Source: a virus
Direction: 5' to 3' (one strand)
IMG/VR virus record: IMGVR_UViG_3300020183_000046
Location: 1-64,000 of that record
DNA length: 64,000 nt
Part shown: in pieces, positions 53,801-62,166 of the stretch
Numbering within the stretch: position 1 is the first letter of the stretch
Layout: each line of letters opens with the position of its first letter
Made by a program: the position numbers and the translations under genes
Notes under the pieces: generated by a model
Told to the model about the DNA's origin: nothing
Databases searched by the model: none
The model's input: only the letters and a program-made list of their open reading frames with translations

Positions 53801-55950
53801 TACAGTTGAGTTCCACTAAATTCTGGTCCATCAGATGCTTCATGAGTTCCAGTTACAATAGCAAGATAATGACCAGATCCTCCAGCATTTGCCTGTGTTG
53901 ATAATCCAGAAGATGCCATAGTAACAGTAATTGTATAGTTCCCTGCATTTTGTGCAGAGATTGTCAACCACTGTGTACCTTGCTGTTGAATATTAACTCC
54001 ACCAACTGTTGTTCCTGATATAGCTCTTAACTGTACTTTCTTACCGACGTTTCCAATAAAGTATGCAGAATCTGCTGGATTGAAAGAGATAATTAAATTA
54101 CTTGATCCATTACTTACAGTAAATGGATTTGTTGGTAAAACTTTTTCTTCAATACTATTGATTGGATATTGATCTGTCCCACATCCATTTCCTAAGAAAT
54201 CAGCACCACTTCCCCTAACAAAAGATTTTGATAACTGTGGTAAGTATGGTGTTGTTCTTGTGTACGAATTTGCAGCGACCCAAGAAGCTAAAATACCAGT
54301 GACGATTGGGCAGGAGAAAGAAGTTCCGCTGATGATATCATAGTTAGATGTTGAGGTATAGACTGTGTTACTAGTCCAATCATACTTTGGAGAAACCAAT
54401 CTTATACCTGGAGCAGTAGTGGTTACACCACCACCATAGTTTGAAAAATATGCCCAACGGTCATTATATTCTGTTGCACCAACAGAAATTTTATTTTGAT
54501 TTGCATCAACTGAATTAAATACTGGATCACTATATCCAGCAGTTCTAGTACCTGCAATATACTTTCCTTGGATTGGACCAGCAAAATTGCCAGAGGTATC
54601 TACAAATCCATTACCAGCAGATCTAGCTAAAATAATATTGTAAGTATCAGTTACAGTCTTTTCAATTTCATCAAGCAATTCTACCTCAACTCCAGCATCA
54701 GTTCCAGCATCGTTGAGTTCAATATAAGGATATGATCCACTAGGAATTGTTGGACCAAATGATGCGTTGATAATAGCTGGACGATTGTTTCCTTTGTAGT
54801 TTGCATCTAAAGGATCGTTGTGATCAATTACTGCCTGATATGCCGATAAGATTTGAGAGTATGAAGAAGACAATCCGCTATTAAATGCCTTCAGTGAATA
54901 TATCCTTGCCTTTCTAGAAACACCTGCTGTTCTACCAGATGACATGATTGCACAGAAAGTTCCGTGACCATTATCATCTTCGTTATTAGTACCGTATGCT
55001 CCAGCATAGTGTGAGAGTTGATATACTCTATAGTTTTGTTGTTCTGCTGTACCGTTTAAGTTAGTTGCAAAATCTGGATCATAAAGTTCTGGGTGTAGTG
55101 CTGCGTTTGTTCCTGTTGGTCTGCTTGCTCCACGAACACCAGAATCAATAACATAGATGTCTACACCATCCCCAGTTTCAGTTGCACTAAATTCTCTATT
55201 GAGATATGAACGATCTGACTTTGTAATTCTATCCAGGTGCCAGTAATCATGAATATTAATTGTTCCATATAAATTTGGTGCTGCTTGATATCTGCCCATG
55301 CCAGAATGAACAGTACAATAGTAGAATAAAATGGATGGAGTCGTCGCTCCAACAACTATTCTAGTGTATGAACCAACAGTACCAGAAGTTCCAGATACAG
55401 ATACTCCAGATGTTAATTGGGTTCCACCACCATGAGTTCCATCTGGAGTTTCGGAAAATCTAAATGGGTGTCCAGCATTTGATGAGTGTGCAGTATCAAA
55501 TGTATATGTGCCACCCTGTAGGAATCCACTGAGGTTTAAGTATCTTATGTATATTCCACCAGATGTTTGAGAGAATGTATAAAAATTACTTCCACCAATA
55601 TTAGCAACTCTTACATATATTGTACCAGTGCCAGAAGTTGTAATATTTCTTGTTCCGTAAGTTGCATCCGCTGCTGCTTCATTTAAAGTTTCATCTTCAT
55701 GGGCAACAACATTCGATTCAACTGAATCTGCTGGATCACAAGTAACTTCCATATCCCATGTTGCCTGATGCCCTAATGAGCGAATATCATACAAGGCAGT
55801 TTCTTCGTTTTCCTCTGGTACATCAAAGGTAACGATACTAAAGCTTCTAAATTTCTCTACAAAAACTAAGTATCCAAATTGATCTAGGATAGAGTCCTTT
55901 GCCGCTTCTAGATCAGAATTATTGGTTACCTTGACTACTACCCTCTTCAT
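50878..55950 (-). CDS. Giant virion-type protein: cupredoxin-like motif, subtilase and Ig-like repeats
   Basis: This 1690-residue protein has these parts in order. Residues 1-75 resemble a protease-inhibitor/propeptide fold. About 125-225 look like a cupredoxin: GHPFRFSET and FYYCTVHSGMG give a His...CxxxHxxxM set. About 255-580 are a subtilisin-type serine protease with YVIDSGVR (Asp about 268), NGHGTFCA (His about 329), ARSAGNG and SGTSFSCPIVTG (Ser about 544). About 760-860 are a cadherin/He_PIG-like domain. Six Ig-like repeats of the YQWQ...YRC type follow to about 1490, with fibronectin-like domains at the end. It lies directly before gp13 and has its own late promoter, so it is probably a tail or head decoration. 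Confidence 0.85.
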   Translation of the reverse strand: MKRVVVKVTNNSDLEAAKDSILDQFGYLVFVEKFRSFSIVTFDVPEENEETALYDIRSLGHQATWDMEVTCDPADSVESNVVAHEDETLNEAAADATYGTRNITTSGTGTIYVRVANIGGSNFYTFSQTSGGIYIRYLNLSGFLQGGTYTFDTAHSSNAGHPFRFSETPDGTHGGGTQLTSGVSVSGTSGTVGSYTRIVVGATTPSILFYYCTVHSGMGRYQAAPNLYGTINIHDYWHLDRITKSDRSYLNREFSATETGDGVDIYVIDSGVRGASRPTGTNAALHPELYDPDFATNLNGTAEQQNYRVYQLSHYAGAYGTNNEDDNGHGTFCAIMSSGRTAGVSRKARIYSLKAFNSGLSSSYSQILSAYQAVIDHNDPLDANYKGNNRPAIINASFGPTIPSGSYPYIELNDAGTDAGVEVELLDEIEKTVTDTYNIILARSAGNGFVDTSGNFAGPIQGKYIAGTRTAGYSDPVFNSVDANQNKISVGATEYNDRWAYFSNYGGGVTTTAPGIRLVSPKYDWTSNTVYTSTSNYDIISGTSFSCPIVTGILASWVAANSYTRTTPYLPQLSKSFVRGSGADFLGNGCGTDQYPINSIEEKVLPTNPFTVSNGSSNLIISFNPADSAYFIGNVGKKVQLRAISGTTVGGVNIQQQGTQWLTISAQNAGNYTITVTMASSGLSTQANAGGSGHYLAIVTGTHEASDGPEFSGTQLYTQTDAQETGGTSTAIKNIPVDPGVDFNLSSLGTTNRGSVYPYVDIIVTWAAASGSLTGTPFANGASINLNLGLSSLTTWASEPITIQGYTLSGTSISGTGLTFNGTTGVLSGTVTASYQNLTYNITVTETTTGQSRNYNFTITGTGVAITVTTQPSNTSVEAGAGINATFTAAGTADDGSTVTFQWQRSTNGGSTWANISSLAGHSGETTGTLTVDDDFAFNGNQYRCVLNSATAVATTTTNSATLTVFRVVTIGTQPTNQTPVAPAAATFFVTASTLDAASISYQWEKSNDGISYTSVSGATSASYTTGATTYDADFGHYYRCICSATGASPVTSSAAQLLLTRTITVTTQPQNVTGAVGGTVQFSVVATTSDSDPGDITYQWQFSINGGASWSNVVGGSGATTATYTTPTLTASNDEQRYRCVLSCTGATPVNSGSATLQVETVTPVVIQQPTNKTANENATATFTCLGDVTMGQIGANAASSSFDVEDFTTPSAGSGNSIDPYSVSLQSQHEPPVTYQWQKSDDGGSNWGDISGATSASYTTGTLTYASDNGDRYRCKIDATGAAAPAYTNSVTLTVLRTFTITANPNNQTANENSTVTFSVTVSASSGAPSYQWQRSDDGGVNYSNISGATNSSYTTPQLVYTQDNNDRYRCVVTLTGSAGSQTSTFALLTVLRVITITTQPQSVAVIEGFTATFTVIATITSDVISYQWQISSNSGANWSNINGANSSSYTTAPTVYPTTPNVQYRCVLTNLAATTVTSSVATLTVNESEFVSAPATVTVTTDPDTLKTFSRTPTITTSAFVSQYTGSTHYSTFWRIKRVGDNTIIYDTASIFAAGDTGNLTTFTVPPGILSFDTVYSVQVKFRDQNGLESSYTSAQNFTTPFVDQPVIQTIVPAFNPTINVDPAQVKAGYAHTSSDWQFSPTNQFQTIIHQSLGNTANKTQYILPQDVSLDPNTTYYVRIRFNVNQV

Positions 55951-55961
55951 TCGGTAAGCAC

Positions 55962-55998
55962 AAAAAAGTCCTCTGTTGTATTTATACAGAGGACTTTT
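55962..55998 (-). terminator. 12-bp hairpin terminator with the late promoter in its loop
   Basis: The minus strand forms AAAAGTCCTCTG, an 11-base loop and CAGAGGACTTTT, then more Ts. It ends the upstream unit (last stop at 56001), and the loop contains TATAAATA for the next gene. Confidence 0.88.
55979..55986 (-). promoter_or_regulatory. Late promoter TATAAATA in a terminator loop
   Basis: Exact late element 29 bases upstream of the giant gene. Transcripts starting here would carry only the right arm of the hairpin. Confidence 0.8.
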
Positions 55999-56000
55999 GG

Positions 56001-56321
56001 TTAAGTATCTAGATTTGGAACATTAAGTTCTCGTAGATTCTTCGGTGTCATTTTTTCCAGAGGTTTGGTGTATTTCAAATCATGCTGACTATCAAAAGTA
56101 AATCTTGTAGTCACATGAGTTCTATCACCTCTCACAACCAAACTATAGTTCCAACCATAAACAGTTTGAGCTGTTGATATGGAAAGAATCTCTCTTCCTT
56201 CGTATAGATCACCAGATCTGTATGGAAGAGTTTCTAAATCTCCATCAAATTTTATTGGATTTCTGGAAGAGTTGATGTGCTCTAGTTGTCTAGCATCACT
56301 CGGCGGATTCGGTGATCTCAT
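56001..56321 (-). CDS. Hypothetical protein, 106 residues
   Basis: This protein has a polar N-terminus and beta strands (ILSISTAQTVYGWNYSLVVR, HVTTRFTFDSQHDLKYTKPL). I do not recognise a family. It overlaps the coiled-coil gene by 26 bases and is followed by a terminator, so it ends an operon. Confidence 0.72.
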   Translation of the reverse strand: MRSPNPPSDARQLEHINSSRNPIKFDGDLETLPYRSGDLYEGREILSISTAQTVYGWNYSLVVRGDRTHVTTRFTFDSQHDLKYTKPLEKMTPKNLRELNVPNLDT

Positions 56322-56481
56322 TCTCTTGATTCTTTAAAGTCATATTCAAAGCTTCTATTGCTCCTTCTAATCTGAGAACCTGATTCTTTCTCGCTGTCAA
56401 AGCTGTTTCAAGTTCAACAATAGTTGCTTTTTGCTCTTTCAGTTGCTCGGTGAAATCCTTCACCATATCTTCTGTAGTCAT
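56296..56481 (-). CDS. Small coiled-coil protein, 61 residues
   Basis: Nearly the whole protein is one heptad helix (FTEQLKEQKATIVELETALT, LRLEGAIEALNMTLKNQENE). Similar small coiled coils occur among cyanophage tail genes as I recall. The function is unknown. A late-like AATAAATA lies 22 bases upstream. Confidence 0.78.
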   Translation of the reverse strand: MTTEDMVKDFTEQLKEQKATIVELETALTARKNQVLRLEGAIEALNMTLKNQENEITESAE

Positions 56482-56502
56482 GGTTAATAATGATAACTGA
56501 TT

Positions 56503-56510
56503 TATTTATT
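56503..56510 (-). promoter_or_regulatory. Late-promoter-like AATAAATA
   Basis: 22 bases upstream of the 56481 start, overlapping the end of the oxygenase-like gene. Confidence 0.5.
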
Positions 56511-57216
56511 GTAAAAATGCATTAAATGTTAGACGGTTAGTACTCCACTCTCCTTGTTTAAAATATGGAGAATGCCAAAGTCTTCCCTCATACAACAATA
56601 CGGAATTATATTCATGAAGTTCAACATGATATCTTTCCCATTCTTTTGATTTATATTTTGATGGATCAAAATTAACAAAAGCATTAATATGATTTAGTGC
56701 TCTAGATGATCTGTAATTTTTATCAGAAGAAACAAATTCTTCACACAATTCAGTATTCCTAAAGAAAGCGGTTCCAGAATCTGTACCAACTAATTCTTCT
56801 GACTTATTCAAGCACAATACAGCAGCATAGTGAGTATCATCCGTGTGGGGTGATAGGCTACACATTCTACATTTTTCATTTACTTCATACATTTGAAAAG
56901 TAAAATCCGACATAGCTGGAATACTCATTACAGATCTACCAGCTTCAAAGTAAGTATGACAAGCAAATTTGAATGGCTCATTAAATTGTTTTGAGGTATG
57001 TCCAATTCTATGGACATATCCAGGTAAGTTTGTATATTCACCATTTAGCGTAGAAACATAATCACATGATAATGCATATGCTCTAACTGAATCTGGATTC
57101 TTGAAAAAATTTTTTATTTTGATTATACGATTTTTACTCTTACCAATATGTGTTTGCTCAACATCCCAATCTCTAGGATGATGTACTTCTAATATATCTG
57201 GATTAATTACTTTCAT
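56506..57216 (-). CDS. DUF6445-type 2OG-Fe(II) oxygenase-like protein
   Basis: From the ATG at 57216 this is 236 residues. LSPHTDDTHYAAVLCLN supplies HxD (about H124 and D126). SVLLYEGRLWHSPYF supplies the distal histidine (about H215) and NRLTFNAFL the arginine (about R228). This resembles proteins grouped as DUF6445. The substrate is unknown. It directly follows the U32-like/methyltransferase fusion, which it overlaps by 14 bases, so the two may act on the same target. Confidence 0.75.
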   Translation of the reverse strand: MKVINPDILEVHHPRDWDVEQTHIGKSKNRIIKIKNFFKNPDSVRAYALSCDYVSTLNGEYTNLPGYVHRIGHTSKQFNEPFKFACHTYFEAGRSVMSIPAMSDFTFQMYEVNEKCRMCSLSPHTDDTHYAAVLCLNKSEELVGTDSGTAFFRNTELCEEFVSSDKNYRSSRALNHINAFVNFDPSKYKSKEWERYHVELHEYNSVLLYEGRLWHSPYFKQGEWSTNRLTFNAFLQ

Positions 57217-58963
57217 TTCCAAAATACTCATCAACTACTTTAGTTTTCTCTAAGACCAAAACATGAATTCCATTCCACCAGTGGGTAGGATTTTCTATTA
57301 TACCACTTAGAAGTTTTCTTTCAAAATAACAAGTTAAATTATTTTCCTTTACGAATTGTACAGTTCCTTCAACAACACCATCAAAATTAGCATCATCCAC
57401 AACCAAAATAAATTTATCATCTAAAAATGGTAAAATATGATTGAGGTTATTCATCTGCTCAATCATATCATGATTTGCATCATAGAAAACTACATTTGGT
57501 TTATATCCATCAAAGTCATCTTTAGTTAGTTCTTGAGCACTAGCTTTTATGAAAACGGAATTACCATTTTCATATTTTTCCCAGTGCTGAACAAGCATAT
57601 CATATGGATTTGATATTTCTGCCCATGAAACATGGGGCATCATGGGTTTACATTCTGGTTCAGAAAAATCGTCAACTCCAAAACATTTTGTAGCATTATT
57701 CATTCCTGCAGCAAAGAATGTACTTCCAATAAAAGTTCCAATCTCTAAGTATACTGAATCTTTATGCGAACATAAACTATTTAAAAAATGTCTAACTCTA
57801 TCAGAGGTCAATCCACGTACAATATAGTTTTCTGGGTTATAGTTTGAAGATCTTGTCAATCCATCATTAATTGCTTTTAATGTTCTCTTTGTAAATTCAT
57901 CAACTTCAGTTGGTCTTTCATCTCGTTTGAGATGAGATTCAACAACAGCTTCACAGTAATTACAATCCCAGCAATTAAACTGGCAAGTTTTAATTTTTTC
58001 TCTCCAAATATCAATTGGTTTTTTCTCCATGGATAAATCTTCCATGTAATTATTAAAGGTTGGAAAAAGTAAATCATCTTCTTTTGCCCACCTTTCAACA
58101 ATATCCATAGATTCTTTTAACTTCATGGTGTTTTCTCTACCATGCATTTTAAATACATCAATACCTAAATCTAAAAATTCATTCCAGTCCTCTCTCCATG
58201 GTGGGAGATTTGCAGATTTTAATGCATGTGAATTATCTTGAATATCCCAAAGAGCACATGAATTTGTACTAATTGGATCCATGAAATATTGAGGAATATT
58301 TTCAGTTCTAGTGTTATTAAAATGGTAGTGTTCATCCATCATGGAACATCCTCCCCAGCAACCCTCATTTGCCAAAAGAGAAAGTTCTACTGGTTTACCA
58401 ATAGATGCACAGTATTCCTTAGATTTTTTAATCTTAAGTAAGGAATCTCTATCTCTCATTAAATCCCTATCGAGATTAATATAATGAAACCCAGCATTAG
58501 CTAGTGATACAATCTCATTTGCTTTAGTTACATTTCTCAGGATTGTATTTTTAATTTTAAGTTCTGGAAATTCTTTTTGTATAATGCCAGAAGCAACCCA
58601 ACTGGTATGTGGAATAGTTGCTATTCTAACTCCATTATCATATAACTGTTTGAAGTTGTGTACAAATAGATCTAAATTTTCTTGGTCTGGTCTAACATAG
58701 ATATTATTGAATGTTGCGGATAATGGAATTCCTGCTGCATCTGCAATAGATTTTGCATTATAAAAAAGTTGCACAATATCTCCAGCAAAAACATCTCCCA
58801 TAGCATCATTAACAAATGGGGGCATTCTTGATGTAAAATAAAGATCTACAATATAATCTTTATATTTTTTTAACCAAGGAACAAATACTGTCTCTGCAAA
58901 TTTAGAATCAATCTTCGGATTTATTGGAAGACTGAAGACGAATTTTTTCTTTTGGGATGTCAT
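57203..58963 (-). CDS. U32-peptidase-like Fe-S barrel fused to a SAM methyltransferase
   Basis: This 586-residue protein has two halves. Residues about 8-345 look like a TIM barrel of the peptidase U32 family: LSLLANEGCWGGCSMMDEHY with C202 and C206, C236 further on, and GIDVFKMHGRENT near 270, which is the KxxGR element of that family. A CQFNCWDCNYC cluster follows at 327-337. Residues about 385-575 are a class I methyltransferase with VYLEIGTFIGSTFFAAG as the SAM-binding loop and FYDANHDM and ILVVDDANFDG as later motifs. U32 relatives bind 4Fe-4S and hydroxylate nucleic acids or quinones. A hydroxylate-then-methylate function is inference. Confidence 0.72.
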   Translation of the reverse strand: MTSQKKKFVFSLPINPKIDSKFAETVFVPWLKKYKDYIVDLYFTSRMPPFVNDAMGDVFAGDIVQLFYNAKSIADAAGIPLSATFNNIYVRPDQENLDLFVHNFKQLYDNGVRIATIPHTSWVASGIIQKEFPELKIKNTILRNVTKANEIVSLANAGFHYINLDRDLMRDRDSLLKIKKSKEYCASIGKPVELSLLANEGCWGGCSMMDEHYHFNNTRTENIPQYFMDPISTNSCALWDIQDNSHALKSANLPPWREDWNEFLDLGIDVFKMHGRENTMKLKESMDIVERWAKEDDLLFPTFNNYMEDLSMEKKPIDIWREKIKTCQFNCWDCNYCEAVVESHLKRDERPTEVDEFTKRTLKAINDGLTRSSNYNPENYIVRGLTSDRVRHFLNSLCSHKDSVYLEIGTFIGSTFFAAGMNNATKCFGVDDFSEPECKPMMPHVSWAEISNPYDMLVQHWEKYENGNSVFIKASAQELTKDDFDGYKPNVVFYDANHDMIEQMNNLNHILPFLDDKFILVVDDANFDGVVEGTVQFVKENNLTCYFERKLLSGIIENPTHWWNGIHVLVLEKTKVVDEYFGNESN

Positions 58964-59684
58964 ACTTCACTTCAGGTAATGTTGGTTTTTGGTCAGTCAA
59001 TTCAGACCCATTAATTTGTGGAGGTCTAAAGTCTTCAAGTTTTCCATTCAATATAGATTGCATAGCTGGTTCCATTTGTTTTTGCATATTTCCAATACCA
59101 GCACGAAGGAGAGATGAATGATGAACGGCTCCAGATAAAACTTGAATTTGATCTTCTGGTTGCATGTTCATAATTGAATCCATGTTTCCACTTCCAATAT
59201 TCCCAAAGGAAATGATATCAACGGCAGCTTGTTTTGCCATTCTACTGATCCAATATTTACGATCCTCTTCTTCATTATTTTTCAAATAGTATTCTTTACC
59301 AAGATTGGGATCGATATCTTTCTCTAATTCTTCTACGAAGTGCTCAACTTCTTTCTTGATAAGTCTATATTTCTGTTCCCAGATAGATTTATCATAGTGA
59401 GCTTTTTCAAGTTCGATCGCAATCATTTCTTTCTCAAGATCGTCTTGCTCTAATTTTAAAGCTCTTTCTAATTGTTTAATCTGAACAGTATTTTTCTTCA
59501 GACGATATTCAAGCTCTACCCTACTATTATCTCTCATCTGGAGTTCAAGAAAAGCTTGTTGAACTCTTTTGAATGGAGTTATTTGGGATCCACAAACAAA
59601 ATTTTGATTTTGGTATCTTGTTTGCCCACCCTCTAATTTGTAAGATAATTCAATCCAAGATTTTTCAGAATCCGAAAGTTCCAT
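58908..59684 (-). CDS. Coiled-coil tail-module hypothetical protein, 258 residues
   Basis: Residues about 45-130 are a long coiled coil (RLKKNTVQIKQLERALKLEQ). A Met- and Gly-containing helical region follows (NIGSGNMDSIMNMQPEDQIQ). The family appears to be specific to cyanophage tail modules, and I know no function. It overlaps both neighbours: 20 bases upstream and 56 downstream. Confidence 0.78.
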   Translation of the reverse strand: MELSDSEKSWIELSYKLEGGQTRYQNQNFVCGSQITPFKRVQQAFLELQMRDNSRVELEYRLKKNTVQIKQLERALKLEQDDLEKEMIAIELEKAHYDKSIWEQKYRLIKKEVEHFVEELEKDIDPNLGKEYYLKNNEEEDRKYWISRMAKQAAVDIISFGNIGSGNMDSIMNMQPEDQIQVLSGAVHHSSLLRAGIGNMQKQMEPAMQSILNGKLEDFRPPQINGSELTDQKPTLPEVKYDIPKEKIRLQSSNKSED

Positions 59685-60597
59685 AAGCTAGTTCTCCATC
59701 AATTCGCTTTCCATTAGAATCGATTCTTCCCAGCATTTCTGCCTGCTTTATTGGCATACCTACATTCAAGTAATCTTCATACAAGATGTTGATATCCCAC
59801 ATATTATCACAGTTTTTAAACTGAGAACGAATCGCATGATATTTGCCCAACAAAGAGGCATAATCTATAAGATATTTATCATGATGATCAAGCACTCTTT
59901 TTACTAAAACTTCCTTTGCCATTCCTCTAGTCATGCAAAGAATATCTAAAAATGGAGTCTTTGCTTCTTCATTTTCTTTATATTTTCTTGCTTCTTCTAA
60001 CTGATAAATCCAAGATTCAGTTTCAACATCGCAGCAATTTTTAAAATTTTTAAATCGTAAATCAAATTCATGCTCAATAACTAAGATTGCTTGCTTTTTC
60101 ATGAAAGAAATTGCAAGTTGAATATTTTCTTTCGGTGTAATTTTCTTTACTTTTTCGAATTTGAGCTCTCCAGTATCAGTCATTACTTGCTCATATTCTT
60201 TGTAATGAGCTCTAGTTTCCCCCTGAAATCTTACTCCATGAGTAAATTCTTTTTCTGGAATCTCGACATATCTCCTAAAAGATGATTTGATTGTTTCAAA
60301 AACAATTTTATTCATCTTGATTGTAGAGACATTACAAAAATTATATAAAACAAAGTAAGTAGTTTCGTCGGCTTTAATGTCAGCCAACCTCAAAGCATCT
60401 TCATGGATCATCATGTAGATAAACCCTTCTTTGATCTTCTCTTTATCCTTAATAAATTTTCTTGTCTCTAATTCTAAAGGATGCTGTGGTTCATATTTTG
60501 GACGTAAAAAATCTTCCTCTTGAATTAAATCTTGAGGGATTCTTTCCTTCCAAGCAACATCAAATGATTTTTCTTCTATAAAATTACTTGTTTCCAT
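59665..60597 (-). CDS. Hypothetical protein in tail-fibre module, 310 residues
   Basis: This mostly helical protein (PLELETRKFIKDKEKIKEGF, KNIQ-type segments, RVLDHHDKYLIDYASLLGKY) has no catalytic motif that I can see. Its place between a fibre protein and coiled-coil proteins suggests a role in fibre assembly, but that is inference only. Confidence 0.75.
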   Translation of the reverse strand: METSNFIEEKSFDVAWKERIPQDLIQEEDFLRPKYEPQHPLELETRKFIKDKEKIKEGFIYMMIHEDALRLADIKADETTYFVLYNFCNVSTIKMNKIVFETIKSSFRRYVEIPEKEFTHGVRFQGETRAHYKEYEQVMTDTGELKFEKVKKITPKENIQLAISFMKKQAILVIEHEFDLRFKNFKNCCDVETESWIYQLEEARKYKENEEAKTPFLDILCMTRGMAKEVLVKRVLDHHDKYLIDYASLLGKYHAIRSQFKNCDNMWDINILYEDYLNVGMPIKQAEMLGRIDSNGKRIDGELAYGTFGF

Positions 60598-60730
60598 CTT
60601 TATTCTTAAGTTCTTCTATTTCTTTTTTTAGATTTTCTACTTCTAACTTAAGATATTTAAATTCTTCATATAGAACAAAATCTGGTCTATTGAAAAACAT
60701 ATTATTACTACTTCCAGTTTTTGATGACAT
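60584..60730 (-). CDS. Small coiled-coil ORF, 48 residues
   Basis: This ORF (MSSKTGSSNNMFFNRPDFVL, then EEFKYLKLEVENLKKEIEEL) starts with a TAATG junction after the fibre gene and overlaps the next start by 14 bases. That exact fit supports it as a gene. The function is unknown. Confidence 0.65.
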   Translation of the reverse strand: MSSKTGSSNNMFFNRPDFVLYEEFKYLKLEVENLKKEIEELKNKDGNK

Positions 60731-62160
60731 TACTGATACCTCCTACCAGTTACTGCAAATGCACCACTCACACATGCTCCAGAAGATTGCCCTTGGTGAC
60801 CTTTTGGCTCGGACTTAAATCCAAGAACAATATCAGAATCATTAGCATAAAAACGCTTCCACGTCCTATTGTTCTGATAGTTTCCTCCAGCATCTCCATA
60901 ATTTCCTAAGCAATATCCCCAGTCTTGTCCCTCTTCCATGTTTTCTTCTCCACTTGCAACATCTTTTTGGTTGAATTGTGATCCAATAGTAGTCGCAGTG
61001 AGATCATTAAATTTAATCCAAGGTAAAGTTACGTTTGCTCCAGCTCCATGATAGCAGTGACCCCATTTAGATGAAAGATTTTTTTTCCATCCATCATTAG
61101 TTCCCCAGCTAGTCAAGGTGTAACTAGTAACACTTTCACTACTAAATGTGACATAAACTGCATTTGAGTTATCTCCAAACAAATATCCTCTAGTTTCCCC
61201 TTCGCATCCAGTGGCATTACCATTAGTAAATCCACCAGCTAAACGAGTTGACATTTCAGTAATAAAGTTTAATCTTTGAATACTTGCTGGTCCACCACCA
61301 GCAGTATATCCTCTTTGAGTCACAAAACCAGAAACAGAACCTGGGTCGTCAGTACTATCCCAAGTATCCATGGAAGCACCGAGACTATCTGGAGTAGTGC
61401 TATAAGCGTCTCCGTGACCTGGACTGCCATTCGGACCAAATGTTCTATTCGTTCCGTTATGTAAGTTTATACTAGAAACAGATGCACCAGATCCACCGTA
61501 TGCGTTTTCTGTTCCAAATACATATCCATTAAAATCTCCAAAGTTTCCATCTACATACGATGCTGCTCTATCCAGCTGATCACCGCGAGAAATAGTAATA
61601 TCGGTTGCATGGAAAGTTTGATTTACAGTTCTCCATGGATTTGATCCACGGTATCCACCGATCAAAAATCCATGAGTAAAAATACTTCTATATCTAAAAC
61701 TTGATCCAACAGTAATATTATATAATGCCCCAGTAGAATCATACCACTGACCAGTTCCAGTATAGGGCAAATAATATGCACTAGATATTGTTGGATTTTG
61801 CCCTCCAGCAAGAGTAGTTGTTGATGGAGTGGATCTATACGTACCAAATTCATTTGAAAATGTTGTTAAACTCCCACCAGTATTCGGTCCTGTTGGTTGA
61901 GTTGCCCAATATGCTCCAGCACCAACACTTTCATTTGGCACAGCATTAGCCCAAAAAGCATTTTGTCCATCTGACATCAATACCGATCCAGCAGTTGCTG
62001 GAGATTGATTTGGGATTGCTGCAAATGGTTGACCGTTTTGAAGTAACTGACCCGTGAAGTTAATATTTCCAGTTACATCAACATTTTTTGGAATAGCTAC
62101 TGTGGTCCCACCGCTGGTTAAAGTATTGGCTTGTACAGTAGTGGTAGTTACCTGAGACAT
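60730..62160 (-). CDS. Tail-fibre-like protein, 476 residues
   Basis: Residues 1-80 are an attachment-like region (NVDVTGNINFTGQLLQNGQP, AGSVLMSDGQNAFWANAVPN). The remainder consists of glycine- and aromatic-rich blades such as GFLIGGYRGSNPWRTVNQTF, GYVFGTENAYGGSG and GYLFGDNSNAVYVTFSS. The regular G-Y-x-F-G pattern suggests a beta-propeller-like receptor-binding tip. Proteins like this recur in cyanophage tail modules. Confidence 0.8.
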   Translation of the reverse strand: MSQVTTTTVQANTLTSGGTTVAIPKNVDVTGNINFTGQLLQNGQPFAAIPNQSPATAGSVLMSDGQNAFWANAVPNESVGAGAYWATQPTGPNTGGSLTTFSNEFGTYRSTPSTTTLAGGQNPTISSAYYLPYTGTGQWYDSTGALYNITVGSSFRYRSIFTHGFLIGGYRGSNPWRTVNQTFHATDITISRGDQLDRAASYVDGNFGDFNGYVFGTENAYGGSGASVSSINLHNGTNRTFGPNGSPGHGDAYSTTPDSLGASMDTWDSTDDPGSVSGFVTQRGYTAGGGPASIQRLNFITEMSTRLAGGFTNGNATGCEGETRGYLFGDNSNAVYVTFSSESVTSYTLTSWGTNDGWKKNLSSKWGHCYHGAGANVTLPWIKFNDLTATTIGSQFNQKDVASGEENMEEGQDWGYCLGNYGDAGGNYQNNRTWKRFYANDSDIVLGFKSEPKGHQGQSSGACVSGAFAVTGRRYQ

Positions 62161-62166
62161 GATTTA

